The notes: a model not told the origin generated them from the sequence alone. Numbered from the stretch's first letter, positions 53,367 to 62,094 are shown. The stretch: DNA of 64,000 nt from Poriferisodalis sp022821985 (GCF_965219595.1 NZ_OZ244781.1:434001-498000), one strand, 5' to 3'. Numbers and translations: made by a program.

Positions 53367-53517
53367 ACGGGCCCTTTTCTCGCGGCGTGCCCGAGGTGCC
53401 CCGGGGTCTCCCGAGATTACGTCCCAAGCACGGGCAACCGCCCGCTCCCGCTGTTGACTGGCAAGCAGTCGGCGGTAGTTCTGGCGGAGGCGCTGATCGG
53501 GATTTTGCGCCTGCGGC

Positions 53518-53523
53518 TACTAT
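53518..53523 (+). promoter_or_regulatory. Putative -10 element of a leaderless promoter (TACTAT)
   Basis: TACTAT, the best TANNNT match among these sites, lies seven bases before GTG 53531 with no ribosome-binding site. It would drive the small gene and probably coxD and coxE after it. Confidence 0.5.
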
Positions 53524-53530
53524 CGAGGCG

Positions 53531-53812
53531 GTGACATCGACTGATCCGGCGCCTGTGCAGGCAGACGCCGGCGCCGAGCCGCAGCCCGTCCTGACAGATG
53601 TCTGGCAGGGAGACGACGGCGCCGGCTTCGACGCTGAGCGCAGCAACGTCAAGATCTGCCGCAACGCGCGCCACTTCACCTTCGACGGCTTTGCTGAAGG
53701 CGACGAGGACATCGCCACGTCGTGGCGGAAGCTGCTCGAACGCGAGGGCAAGTCATCCCCCGACGGCACCTCAGTGCGCGACCTGGTCCTCGGTCCCACA
53801 TCGAGCGACTGA
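53531..53812 (+). CDS. Small hypothetical protein at the head of the coxDE arm
   Basis: 93 residues from GTG 53531; the frame upstream is open but belongs to the intergenic region of the divergent oxidoreductase. The N-terminal third is Ala/Asp/Glu/Pro-rich; the rest (SNVKICRNARHFTF, DEDIATSWRKLLERE, SVRDLVLGP) looks folded. No known motif. It lies 26 bases before coxD, so a role in CO dehydrogenase maturation or regulation is possible but unproven. Confidence 0.65.
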   Translation: MTSTDPAPVQADAGAEPQPVLTDVWQGDDGAGFDAERSNVKICRNARHFTFDGFAEGDEDIATSWRKLLEREGKSSPDGTSVRDLVLGPTSSD

Positions 53813-53838
53813 AGCCAGCGGCGTCCCGGGCTCCAACG

Positions 53839-54732
53839 GTGAGCGACCAGCCCCGCAACGAGACACCGGCGAGCGTTGCCGACCTCCAGGCACAGCTTCG
53901 CTCCGCCGGCTACCTCGCGAGCCGAGGCCTGGCCACCGCAACGCTCATCGGGATGCGGTTGGGCCGGCCGATCCTGCTCGAAGGCGAGGTCGGAGTCGGC
54001 AAGACCGAGATGGCCAAGTGCCTCGCGCAGATCGGCGGGCGGGAGCTGATCCGCCTGCAGTGCTACGAGGGCATCGACACCTACCAAGCGCTCTACGAGT
54101 GGGACTACGCGCGGCAGATGCTGCACGTCAGGGCGCTGTCGGAGAGCGAGCTGACCGACGCCGAGGCCGTCAGCGGGCTGTACGGCCCTGAATTCCTCAT
54201 CGAGAGGCCGCTGCTGTCGGCGATCAAGGCCGGCATCAGTGCGGTGCTGCTGATCGACGAGGTCGATCGTGCCGACGACGAATTCGAGGCCTTCCTGCTA
54301 GAGCTGCTGTCGGACTTCCAGATCACGATTCCCGAGATCGGCACCGTCACCGCGGCCAGCCGGCCGATGGTGGTGCTGACCTCGAATCGCACCCGGGAAC
54401 TGCACGACGCCCTCAAGCGCCGATGCCTCTACCACTGGATCGGTTACCCCAGCTTCGAGGAGGAAATCGAGATCGTGCGCTTGCGTGCGCCCGATGCCGT
54501 CGCGACCCTCGCCCACAAGGTGGTTGCCGCCGTTCAGCGCCTGCGTGACATGGATCTCGCCAAGCCGCCGGGTATCGCCGAGACGCTGGACTGGGTGGAT
54601 GCGCTCGGCGTGCTGGGCACCGACGATCTCGATGCGGCGGCCGCAGCCGACACGATCGGCGCGGTCATCAAGGACCGCGACGACCTCGAACTGGTCGAAG
54701 CCGAACTCGACAGGGTTGTTGCCGATGCCTGA
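53839..54732 (+). CDS. coxD: MoxR-type AAA+ ATPase, CoxD-like CO dehydrogenase maturation factor
   Basis: 297 residues from GTG 53839. Walker A GEVGVGKT (49-56), Walker B LLIDEVDRAD and the sensor region VLTSNRTREL place it in the MoxR branch of AAA+ ATPases. CoxD in Oligotropha is needed to build the copper-sulfur-molybdenum centre of CO dehydrogenase. Here it is followed after 14 bases by the VWA partner coxE and faces the coxMSL operon, which supports the assignment. Confidence 0.9.
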   Translation: MSDQPRNETPASVADLQAQLRSAGYLASRGLATATLIGMRLGRPILLEGEVGVGKTEMAKCLAQIGGRELIRLQCYEGIDTYQALYEWDYARQMLHVRALSESELTDAEAVSGLYGPEFLIERPLLSAIKAGISAVLLIDEVDRADDEFEAFLLELLSDFQITIPEIGTVTAASRPMVVLTSNRTRELHDALKRRCLYHWIGYPSFEEEIEIVRLRAPDAVATLAHKVVAAVQRLRDMDLAKPPGIAETLDWVDALGVLGTDDLDAAAAADTIGAVIKDRDDLELVEAELDRVVADA

Positions 54733-54746
54733 CCGCGGCGCCGCTG

Positions 54747-55913
54747 ATGCCTGACGTGGGCCGGGCCTTCGAAGCCGTGGCCAGCACGCCGCCAATGGAA
54801 TTCGTAGCGAGACTCGTCGGCTTTGGCCATGCGTTGCGAGACGCAGGTCTGCCGGTGGGCTCCGACGACGTAGTCACGTTCTGCTCTGCGGTCTCGGAGC
54901 TCACACCGAGCGATCTCGAAGACGTCTACTGGAGCGGCCGCACGACGCTGGTCCATCGCCGGGACCACCTGCCGCTCTACGACGAGGTATTCCGCCAGTA
55001 CTTCTTGGGACACCGGGCCCCGGCCGACCCCGAACCTTCCGAATCCGAACCGATCGCGCAGGGCCAGAGCGGCACGCTGAACGTGCCGGACAGCGAGCCC
55101 GGCACTCAAACGGGTGACGACCGGCCGATGGTGCTCGGGCGTCAGGCCTCCGGGGTCGAGATCCAGCGCGACAAGCGCTTCGCCGAGTGCACGCCCACCG
55201 AGCTGGCTGCGCTGCGGCGCATCATGGCGCAGGTTCGACTCGAACCGCCCCGCCGTCGCACCCGGCGGCGTCGCACCGACCCGTCGGGGGCACGCCTCGA
55301 CATCCGACGCATAGCCCGCGACGCCATGCGTCTCAGCCACGCCGCCCCGGTCCTGCATCGCGTGACGCGAGCCGAGCGGGCTCGCCCGCTCGTGCTGATC
55401 CTCGACATATCGGGGTCGATGGCCGACTACTCCCGGAACCTGCTGCAGTTCGCATACTCGATGCGCAGGGCGGCCCAGAAGGTGGAGGTGTTCTGCTTCG
55501 GCACCCGGTTGACGCGCATCACCCCAGCGCTCGACCGACGCAACCCCGACGACGCGATGAAGCTGGCGGCTGCCCGCGTTCTGGACTGGGACGGAGGCAC
55601 CCGGATCGGAGCATCGCTGGACAGCTTCATCCGCAGGTGGGGCCGCAAGGGGCTCAGCCGTGGCGCCACCGTCGTCATCTGCTCCGACGGGCTGGATCGG
55701 GGCGAGCCTGCCGCCCTGGCGAGCGCAATGGAACGCCTGAGCCGGCTCTGCCACCGGATCATCTGGATGAACCCGCTGGTCGGCGACCACTCGGACACCC
55801 CGCCCAGCACACTGGGCATGATGGCCGCCGGCCCGTTCATCGACACGCTTGAATCGGGCCACGACTTGGCGAGCCTGGAACAGTTCGCCGCCAAGCTGGC
55901 CCACGTCGGGTGA
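54747..55913 (+). CDS. coxE: VWA-domain protein, CoxE-like
   Basis: 388 residues. The N-terminal half is the CoxE-specific region (FVARLVGFGHALRDAGLPV), then a basic stretch RRRTRRRR (~170-176), then a von Willebrand A domain with the MIDAS motif DISGS (220-224) and a downstream ICSDGLDRGE. MoxR ATPases and VWA proteins work in pairs to insert metal cofactors; CoxD/CoxE do so for CO dehydrogenase. It is directly downstream of coxD. Confidence 0.92.
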   Translation: MPDVGRAFEAVASTPPMEFVARLVGFGHALRDAGLPVGSDDVVTFCSAVSELTPSDLEDVYWSGRTTLVHRRDHLPLYDEVFRQYFLGHRAPADPEPSESEPIAQGQSGTLNVPDSEPGTQTGDDRPMVLGRQASGVEIQRDKRFAECTPTELAALRRIMAQVRLEPPRRRTRRRRTDPSGARLDIRRIARDAMRLSHAAPVLHRVTRAERARPLVLILDISGSMADYSRNLLQFAYSMRRAAQKVEVFCFGTRLTRITPALDRRNPDDAMKLAAARVLDWDGGTRIGASLDSFIRRWGRKGLSRGATVVICSDGLDRGEPAALASAMERLSRLCHRIIWMNPLVGDHSDTPPSTLGMMAAGPFIDTLESGHDLASLEQFAAKLAHVG

Positions 55914-55940
55914 TCCTGGGGTGCTGATGAGCCGCGAACG

Positions 55941-56225
55941 ATGAGCCGATGGAGCGTTTCCATCCAGGCCGAAGGCGACCGCCCCATCGAACTGGATGAG
56001 GTAGTCGCGCTGGCCGATGCTGTCGCACCGCTCGAAGGCATCGCATCCGGCGTCGGTGCGATGGCCTACGGCGCCCAGATCGTTGTGGAGGCTGAGAGCT
56101 CCGACCAAGCCGTCGAAGCGGCCATGGCAGCGTTCGCTGCTGCCGTCGAGACAGCAGACCTCCCCGCCTGGCCGATGACCCGAGCCGAAGTGATCGGCGA
56201 GGACGAGTTGGAGTTCGACGAATGA
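55941..56225 (+). CDS. Small acidic hypothetical protein
   Basis: 94 residues, starting MSRWSVSIQAEGDRPIELDE and ending in an acidic tail. The order strand-helix-strand-helix suggests a small ferredoxin-like alpha/beta fold. It follows coxE by 27 bases and is likely co-transcribed. I do not recognise the family. Confidence 0.7.
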   Translation: MSRWSVSIQAEGDRPIELDEVVALADAVAPLEGIASGVGAMAYGAQIVVEAESSDQAVEAAMAAFAAAVETADLPAWPMTRAEVIGEDELEFDE

Positions 56226-56249
56226 CGCGGCCCCAATGATTCGGCCCCA

Positions 56250-56717
56250 ATGATCCGGCTCGGCTCGCTTGCCGGTTACCCCTTCGAGGGGCCACGAGTG
56301 CTCGGCGGCTGGACGCCGACGACGGGTGCAGCCGTGTTCGCGGTCCTGTACCGGGCCGACCCCGACGGCAAGCCGTACGACTATGCCGTGCTCGACGTCG
56401 ACCACGCGGACAACCTGGCAGCGGCTGGGCTGCCGTTCGGCCACCCCCGCGCCAAGTGCTGGGAACGGCGCGCCGGCAACAAGTGGAACCTCCACATCTG
56501 CACCTACGAGGTACCGGGCGGGCTGCGCTCACATCGCGAGCAGATCGTCCAGGAGCTCGTCGCCATCTACCGGCCCGGCTGCGCGCCCGACCAGTTCGAC
56601 CGGGTGTGGGAGGACGAATGGATCGGCAGCTACCGGGCCCCCACTGCGGGCCCGCTCACGACCACGCGAGACCCCAGCGGTTCGACCGGACCAACCTCTG
56701 AGTCAGGCTCGAGCTGA
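56250..56717 (+). CDS. Conserved hypothetical protein
   Basis: 155 residues from ATG 56250. It contains GGWTPTTGAAVFAVLYRADPDG, LPFGHPRAKCWERRAG and NLHICTYEVPGG, a pattern I recall from uncharacterised actinobacterial proteins. The upstream DNA has a 14-base near-repeat (CGGCCCCAATGATT / CGGCCCCAATGATC), and the first of its two ATGs opens a frame that stops at once. It is the last gene of the coxDE arm, ten bases from the convergent operon. Confidence 0.75.
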   Translation: MIRLGSLAGYPFEGPRVLGGWTPTTGAAVFAVLYRADPDGKPYDYAVLDVDHADNLAAAGLPFGHPRAKCWERRAGNKWNLHICTYEVPGGLRSHREQIVQELVAIYRPGCAPDQFDRVWEDEWIGSYRAPTAGPLTTTRDPSGSTGPTSESGSS

Positions 56718-56727
56718 TTGCTGACGG

Positions 56728-57090
56728 CTATTCGGGGTGATAGCCGACTGCGTCGTGAAGCCGGCTGCGGCGCGTGCCCATCGCGGGCCGGGCCGGCGAC
56801 GGCTCGCGCGGCTCTGGATCAGGCTCGTAGGTGGCGCCGGTCACGATGCCTTCGGCCATGCCGTACAGCAGTGGCAGAGCGCCGGCGATGACGCCGGCCG
56901 TGTTGTTGATGCGTTCGACGCCCGGCTCGACGGCCTCAGCGTCGGACTTGATCTTCCACACGATCTGCGAGCACTCCTCGAGCAGGCCGGCGATCCGGGT
57001 GAGCTGGCTGCCCACCACGAACAGGTAGAACGCGAGCCCGGCAATGAACAGGCCGATCAGGATGACGGAGAGAACTACGAGTGTCGTCAT
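56728..57090 (-). CDS. Single-pass membrane protein 5 of the cox-associated array
   Basis: 120 residues. One hydrophobic helix (about 4-26) is followed by an amphipathic segment (SQLTRIAGLLEECSQIVWKIKSDAEAVEPGVERIN) and a proline-rich tail. The layout matches four small genes upstream on the same strand. Its start overlaps the preceding stop by four bases. No known domain is recognised. Confidence 0.8.
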   Translation of the reverse strand: MTTLVVLSVILIGLFIAGLAFYLFVVGSQLTRIAGLLEECSQIVWKIKSDAEAVEPGVERINNTAGVIAGALPLLYGMAEGIVTGATYEPDPEPREPSPARPAMGTRRSRLHDAVGYHPE

Positions 57091-57377
57091 GAGCGCACCT
57101 TGTCGAGTACTCGGCCGAGGAACAGGTGGTGTTCGAGGCCTTCGGTCAGCACCGCGTCGACCCCGTCGGCTGTCTCGGCGATCAGGGCGGTATCAGACGT
57201 ATTGGCAGCGGCTCGCTCGAGCGTGCCTTTGATGGTCTCCACCCGGCGCTCGATCGTGCGCACCAGAAGCACCAGCATGGTGAGCAGCACCACCACGGCC
57301 ACGATCACCACGAAACCGCCGATGATGACCCCCCACCAGAGGTTCTCTTGGGTGTCGGTGAGAGCCAGCAGGTTCAT
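57087..57377 (-). CDS. Single-pass membrane protein 4 of the cox-associated array
   Basis: 96 residues: a short polar start, one long hydrophobic helix (about 15-40), then RTIERRVETIKGTLERAAANTSDTA and a helical tail. One base separates its first codon from the stop of the gene upstream. The pattern helix + ERRVETIKGTL + TxDxAL recalls its neighbours and suggests old duplications. Confidence 0.8.
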   Translation of the reverse strand: MNLLALTDTQENLWWGVIIGGFVVIVAVVVLLTMLVLLVRTIERRVETIKGTLERAAANTSDTALIAETADGVDAVLTEGLEHHLFLGRVLDKVRS

Positions 57378-57378
57378 G

Positions 57379-57657
57379 TCAGCCTCCTAACCGGTTCCGG
57401 CCACGCTTGAGGCCGTCGACGATCACCGTTGCCGCTGCGATCGTGGTGTTCAGTTCCCCGAGCGCCGCCGTGTTGGTGACGGCGTCCTCCAGCCCGTCGT
57501 TGATCTCGGTGGCCCGATTGCCGATCGAGCGGGCCAGCATCAGGATCGGCACGACGAGGGCGACCACCGCGATCACCACGACGATGCCGATGACGTAGCC
57601 GATGACCCATCCGGTGGTGGATCCGGCGTCCGAACTCTGGGCGAGTAACTGCAGCAT
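57379..57657 (-). CDS. Single-pass membrane protein 3 of the cox-associated array
   Basis: 92 residues from ATG 57657, preceded by GAGGGAGG. A short Ser/Asp/Thr-rich start, one hydrophobic helix (about 16-42), then RSIGNRATEINDGLEDAVTNTAALGELN and a basic end. The frame upstream of this ATG overlaps the neighbouring gene and is rejected. Confidence 0.8.
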   Translation of the reverse strand: MLQLLAQSSDAGSTTGWVIGYVIGIVVVIAVVALVVPILMLARSIGNRATEINDGLEDAVTNTAALGELNTTIAAATVIVDGLKRGRNRLGG

Positions 57658-57670
57658 GGCGGTGCCTCCC

Positions 57671-57898
57671 TCAGATCGATTCGCAGAAGTCGTGGACGGG
57701 CATGAGCGTCGAATTGACCGACGGCAGCACCGTGGGCACCGTCGAGGTCTGTTCGGCGATGACGCGAACACCGCCGGCTACTTGGGTGAGCGTGCGGTGC
57801 ACCGCCACCAAGTGCAGCACCACCCGCAGCAGGCCCACCGCGGCCGCCAGGATGATCAAGCCGCCGATGATGACAGTGACCCAGGCAACAACAGGCAT
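57671..57898 (-). CDS. Single-pass membrane protein 2 of the cox-associated array
   Basis: 75 residues from ATG 57898 (GTG 57901 is an alternative; AAGGGG fits the ATG better). One hydrophobic helix (about 3-30), then VHRTLTQVAGGVRVIAEQTSTVPTVLPSVN and FCESI at the end. It is the shortest of the five. Confidence 0.78.
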   Translation of the reverse strand: MPVVAWVTVIIGGLIILAAAVGLLRVVLHLVAVHRTLTQVAGGVRVIAEQTSTVPTVLPSVNSTLMPVHDFCESI

Positions 57899-57909
57899 CA
57901 CGTCCCCTT

Positions 57910-58161
57910 TCAGCCCAGGAGCTTCCCGACCGAACCGGCGTAGCGGACAGCACCGTCCGCCACTTCTTCGATCGTCTCGTCAGTAGTTGCGAGCAAGTCC
58001 TGCGTGGGGTCGAGCTCACCGATGATCCCCACGCCGCCAGCCAGGATGTCGTCGCTGGCCTTGCGAATGCGCTCGATCGCGGCGAGCACCCGGTTCAGCA
58101 GCGCAAGCGCGACCGGCACGACCACCAGGAGCAGTATCAGGTTTCCTATCCACCAGAGCAC
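57910..58161 (-). CDS. Single-pass membrane protein 1 of the cox-associated array
   Basis: 83 residues from GTG 58161, preceded by a perfect GAGGAGG. One hydrophobic helix at the very N-terminus (about 3-25), then RVLAAIERIRKASDDILAGG and a tail with repeated TxDETIEEVA-like heptads that could form a coiled coil. It begins ten bases after coxG ends, linking the array to the coxMSL operon. Confidence 0.8.
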   Translation of the reverse strand: MLWWIGNLILLLVVVPVALALLNRVLAAIERIRKASDDILAGGVGIIGELDPTQDLLATTDETIEEVADGAVRYAGSVGKLLG

Positions 58162-58171
58162 GAGCGCCTCC

Positions 58172-58756
58172 TCACACGGCCTCGGGTCGGTACGGAAGGG
58201 CAAGCCGGCGCACGACGCGGGCGAGGCCCATGCCCGCGGCACGCAGACCGATGGCGAGGCCACCGGCGGCTTGAACCTGTTCGACTTGGTCTGGATCGCG
58301 GCCCTCTGCCATCGCGGCGAGCCGGTTCTGGACGTTGGCGGCGAAGTCGTTCAGCAGTACAGCGGTGATGTCGCTCACCAGGCCGCGCCCGTACTGTGCT
58401 GCGGGCCCGGAGAGCTGTAGGTCCATGGCCACCTCCACGCTCGTGCCGCCCGCAGCGTCAGCGAGGCTGGCGTTGAGTTCGAGCGTGGCTTGGCCCCGGC
58501 CCTTGCGATCGGCGCCGCTGGCAGCGACAGAGATCGTCCGGTTCTCCTCGTCCCGCTGCGTGATCTCGGCACCGCCGTCGAAGTCGAGCTTGATGGGGCC
58601 GAGACCGATGGACACGGTGCCGCCGTAGCGGTCGTCGCCCAGCTCGGTGGTCAGCTCGGTGCCCGGCAGGCATGCCGCCACCTGCGGCACGTCGCCGAAG
58701 AAGCTCCACACAGCCTCCAGCGGCTGCGCGACCTGGAACTGGTTGGTGATCTGCAT
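58172..58756 (-). CDS. coxG: CoxG, SRPBCC-fold CO dehydrogenase partner
   Basis: 194 residues from ATG 58756. The SRPBCC fold is shown by FQVAQPLEAVWSFF, VAACLPGTEL and the CoxG mark VSIGLGPIKLDFDG, with ITAVLLNDFAANVQNRL in the long C-terminal helix. A further ~40 residues make an amphipathic tail. CoxG is tied to CO dehydrogenase and recent work on mycobacteria links it to handing menaquinone to the enzyme at the membrane. It overlaps the XdhC-like gene by one base. Confidence 0.92.
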   Translation of the reverse strand: MQITNQFQVAQPLEAVWSFFGDVPQVAACLPGTELTTELGDDRYGGTVSIGLGPIKLDFDGGAEITQRDEENRTISVAASGADRKGRGQATLELNASLADAAGGTSVEVAMDLQLSGPAAQYGRGLVSDITAVLLNDFAANVQNRLAAMAEGRDPDQVEQVQAAGGLAIGLRAAGMGLARVVRRLALPYRPEAV

Positions 58757-59715
58757 CAAGCGACTCCCCGCTCACGTGCGAAGGTTGTGCGGCACCCCGC
58801 ACAGCAGAAGTAGAAGACCTCGTCGCCGATCTCCAGCGACGGCGTCGCCGGATCGATCTGGACGGTCATGCCGCAGACAGGGTCGACGGCCGCCGGCATC
58901 GCCGACGCTTGGGCGCTGGCTGTCGCTGCGAACACACCCTGGGCACGGAGCTGCACCAGCTCGGCCAGGATCGACACGGCAACCTCTTTGTGCGAGGTGC
59001 TGCCGAGATCCAGGCCGGCAGGAGCCCTGAGTGCGCCGAGCTGGGTCTCTTCCACGCCTTGATCGGCAAGCAGGGCCCGGACGCTGCGGCCTCGTCGAGC
59101 CGATGAGACCAGGCCCACGTACGCCGGATCGGCCTTGAACGCAGCGGTCAGCACGTCCTCATCGCCGTGCCCTTGGGTGGCAACCACCACCATCGACTGC
59201 GGCGTGAGCAGCCCTTCGCTGAACTCGGCGCGGTCGATCAGCTCGACACGCCAGTCGAGCTGGGCGGCCAGAACCGACAGGGTGGTCGCCATGGGCGAGC
59301 TTCCGACGATCACGAGGTGGGGTGCGGCCACGACGGGCTCCAAGTAGATCTGCAGGGCGCCTTCGCTCTGGCACGACATGGGCACCGCAGTGGTGCCCTG
59401 GGGCAGGTCGCCGAATCGGTCGCTCGCGCCGAGCGCCAGCAAGCGCGGCGTGCCCGCCTCGAGCGTCGCGATGGCCTCCCGGACGAACACCGGCTCGGCG
59501 CACGCGCCGCCGATCCATCCGTACATCTCGCCTGCGGCCGTGTAGATGGCGCGAGAACCGCGCTGCCCCGATGTCGGACCCTCGCGCCAGACAACCGTGG
59601 CCAGCACGAATGCCTCACCGCTGCGAGCGAGCTCGGTGGCGCGCTCGAGCACACCCCAGCCCTCGACCGCCCCTTGTCCGACCGGTTCGGACCCGACGAG
59701 TCCGGAGCTGCTCAT
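58756..59715 (-). CDS. XdhC/CoxI-family maturation factor fused to a YHS domain
   Basis: 319 residues. The N-terminal XdhC_CoxI domain (VLATVVWREGPTSGQRG, GWIGGACAEP) is followed by the Rossmann domain (HLVIVGSSPMATTLSVLA ... VGLVSSARRG). From about residue 278 there is an added YHS domain: DPVCGM, then YFCCAGCRTTFARE, with four cysteines suited to metal binding. XdhC-type proteins insert or sulfurate the molybdenum cofactor; a YHS domain could carry copper, which CO dehydrogenase also needs. It overlaps coxL by four bases. Confidence 0.88.
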   Translation of the reverse strand: MSSSGLVGSEPVGQGAVEGWGVLERATELARSGEAFVLATVVWREGPTSGQRGSRAIYTAAGEMYGWIGGACAEPVFVREAIATLEAGTPRLLALGASDRFGDLPQGTTAVPMSCQSEGALQIYLEPVVAAPHLVIVGSSPMATTLSVLAAQLDWRVELIDRAEFSEGLLTPQSMVVVATQGHGDEDVLTAAFKADPAYVGLVSSARRGRSVRALLADQGVEETQLGALRAPAGLDLGSTSHKEVAVSILAELVQLRAQGVFAATASAQASAMPAAVDPVCGMTVQIDPATPSLEIGDEVFYFCCAGCRTTFARERGVA

Positions 59716-62093
59716 GGCTCGGTGCGCACCGGCGGAGCGCCGGAGACGTCGTGGCCCTGCGTGATGGCCTCATGGACCCGATCAGGCAGCAGCGGCATGT
59801 CGATATTGCGCACGCCGGTGTCGCCGATGGCATCGATCACCGCATTGACGAACGCCGCCGGACCGCCGACGGTGGCGCACTCGCCGATGCCCTTCGCACC
59901 GATGGGATGGTGGGGGCACGGCGTCACCACTTCGTGGAGTTCGAAGCCCGGTGTCTCCCATGCGGTCGGCAGCAGGTAGTCCATGTAGTTGGAGCCGATG
60001 CAATTGCCGTCCTCGTCGAAGGTGATGAACTGCATGTTGGCCATGGCGTAGGCCTCGGTGAGCCCGCCCATGATCTGGCCCTCGACGATCATCGGGTTGA
60101 TGCGCACGCCGCAGTCGTCCACCGCCACCACCCGCAGCACGTCCCACACCCCGGTCTCGGGATCGACCTCGACGGTCGCGATGTAGCAAGCGAACGGCCA
60201 CGTCAGGTTCGGCGGGTCGTAGTAGGCGTTGTTCTCCAGGCCCGGCTCCATTCCGTCGGGCATGTTGCTGTAGGCGGCGATCGCGCATTCCTGGATGGTC
60301 ACGCCCCGGTCAGGTGCGCCACGCACCGAGAACCTGCCGAGTTCCCATTCGATGTCCTCTTCGGACACCTCGAGCAGGTGCGCGGCGATCTTGCGGGCCT
60401 TGGCCCGGATCTTGCGCGACACCATGGCCACCGCCGCCCCGGCCACGGGGGTGCTGCGTGACGCGTACGTACCCATACCGAATGGGGCCGTGTCGGTATC
60501 GCCCTCTTCGACCAGGACATCCTCGGCCGGTATGCCCAGCTCGTGGGCGACGATCTGCGCCCAGGTGGTCTCGTGGCCTTGGCCCTGTGTCTTGGCGCCG
60601 GTGCGCAGCAGCGCCTTGCCGGTCATGTGGACCTTCAGCTCGGCGGAGTCGAACATCTTGATGCCCAAGATGTCGTACTCCCGGCTGTTGCCCGCCCCGA
60701 GGGGCTCGGTCATGGTCGAGATGCCGATGCCCAGCAGCCGGCCCCGCTGGCGCGCCTCCTCCTTCTGGCGCAGGAAGTCCTCGTAGCCGATCGCTTCGAG
60801 CCCGAGGTCGAGGCACTTGCCGTACTGGCCGGAATCGGTGAGGAACCCCCAGGGCGTGCGATGGGGGAAGTCGTCGTCGCGCACCAGGTTGATGCGGCGG
60901 AACTCGGCCTGGTCCATGCCCAGGTCGGCGGCGGCCGCCTGCACCATGCGCTCCTGGAAGTACATGGCCTCGGTGACCCGGAATGAGCAGCGATACGCGA
61001 CGCCGCCGGGTGCCTTGTTGGTGTAGACGCCTTGGGCTGTGAGATGCGCGGCGGGAATGTCGTAACAGCTGAAGGCCGAGTGCATCAGGCCGATCTTGAA
61101 CTTGCTCGGCTGGGCATCGGAGAAGAAGGCGCCGTGGTCGGAGTCGGTGTGCATGCGCACGCCGAGAATGCGGCCGTCGTTGCGCAGCGCCATCTCGCCC
61201 TTGAGGTAGATGTCGCGGCCGAACCCCGTCGAGATGAGGTTGCCGCTCTTGTCCTCGATCCACTTGACGGGGCACTCGAGCAGGATCGACGCCAGGATCG
61301 ACACGACATAGCCCGGGTACACCGGCACCTTGTTCCCGAATCCGCCGCCGAGGTCGGGGGACACGATGCGGATCATGTGCTCGGGCAGCTCGGCTACCAA
61401 GGCCACCGCGGCGCGGATGATGTGCGGCGCCTGGGTGGTCATGTACACGGTGAGCTTCGAGGTCGCCCGGTTGAAATCGGCGATCGAGCCGCACGCCTCG
61501 ATGGGCGACGGGTGCGAGCGCGGGTAGTGCATGTCGATGGTCGAGACCACATCGGCCTGCGCGAAGGCCCGGTCGGTGCCCTCACGGTCGCCGACCTCCC
61601 AGTCGAAGACAACGTTGGAGTCTTGGCCGGTCTTGTCGTCGCGGATCAGCGGCGCGCCGGGTGCCGTTGCCTGGATCGGGTTGACGATGGGCGGCAGCGG
61701 CTCGTAGTCGACCACGATCGCCTCGCAGCCGTCCTTTGCGATGTAGGGGTCGTCGGCGACGACGCAGGCCACTTCCTGGCCCTGGAACCGGACCTTGTCG
61801 GTGGCGAGGACGGCTTGGGTGTCGTATGACAGCGTCGGCATCCAGGCCAGGTTCCGGGCGGCCAGCATGTCGCCGGTGAGCACCATGCGAACGCCGGGAA
61901 TGGCCCAGGCAGCACTGACGTCAATGGAGCGGATGCGGGCGTGAGCCAGCGGGCTGCGCAGGATCTCCATGTGCAGCATCCCGGGCAGGGCGATGTCGTC
62001 GATGTAGTTGCCCTTGCCGCGGATGAAGCGGTTGTCCTCCACCCTGCGCCGGCTGGCGCCGAGGCCGCCGATCTTGATCTCGTCGAGCGCCAT
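59712..62093 (-). CDS. coxL: Aerobic carbon monoxide dehydrogenase large subunit, form I
   Basis: 793 residues from ATG 62093. The active-site loop reads AYRCSFR (366-372) with Cys369, the diagnostic motif of true form I CO dehydrogenases; form II proteins have AYRGAGR. The catalytic glutamate is present in GIGE near the C-terminus. It holds the CuSMoO2 centre and the molybdopterin-cytosine dinucleotide, oxidising CO to CO2. The longer frame upstream overlaps coxS and is rejected. Gene order coxM-coxS-coxL matches known clusters. Confidence 0.96.
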   Translation of the reverse strand: MALDEIKIGGLGASRRRVEDNRFIRGKGNYIDDIALPGMLHMEILRSPLAHARIRSIDVSAAWAIPGVRMVLTGDMLAARNLAWMPTLSYDTQAVLATDKVRFQGQEVACVVADDPYIAKDGCEAIVVDYEPLPPIVNPIQATAPGAPLIRDDKTGQDSNVVFDWEVGDREGTDRAFAQADVVSTIDMHYPRSHPSPIEACGSIADFNRATSKLTVYMTTQAPHIIRAAVALVAELPEHMIRIVSPDLGGGFGNKVPVYPGYVVSILASILLECPVKWIEDKSGNLISTGFGRDIYLKGEMALRNDGRILGVRMHTDSDHGAFFSDAQPSKFKIGLMHSAFSCYDIPAAHLTAQGVYTNKAPGGVAYRCSFRVTEAMYFQERMVQAAAADLGMDQAEFRRINLVRDDDFPHRTPWGFLTDSGQYGKCLDLGLEAIGYEDFLRQKEEARQRGRLLGIGISTMTEPLGAGNSREYDILGIKMFDSAELKVHMTGKALLRTGAKTQGQGHETTWAQIVAHELGIPAEDVLVEEGDTDTAPFGMGTYASRSTPVAGAAVAMVSRKIRAKARKIAAHLLEVSEEDIEWELGRFSVRGAPDRGVTIQECAIAAYSNMPDGMEPGLENNAYYDPPNLTWPFACYIATVEVDPETGVWDVLRVVAVDDCGVRINPMIVEGQIMGGLTEAYAMANMQFITFDEDGNCIGSNYMDYLLPTAWETPGFELHEVVTPCPHHPIGAKGIGECATVGGPAAFVNAVIDAIGDTGVRNIDMPLLPDRVHEAITQGHDVSGAPPVRTEP

Positions 62094-62094
62094 C

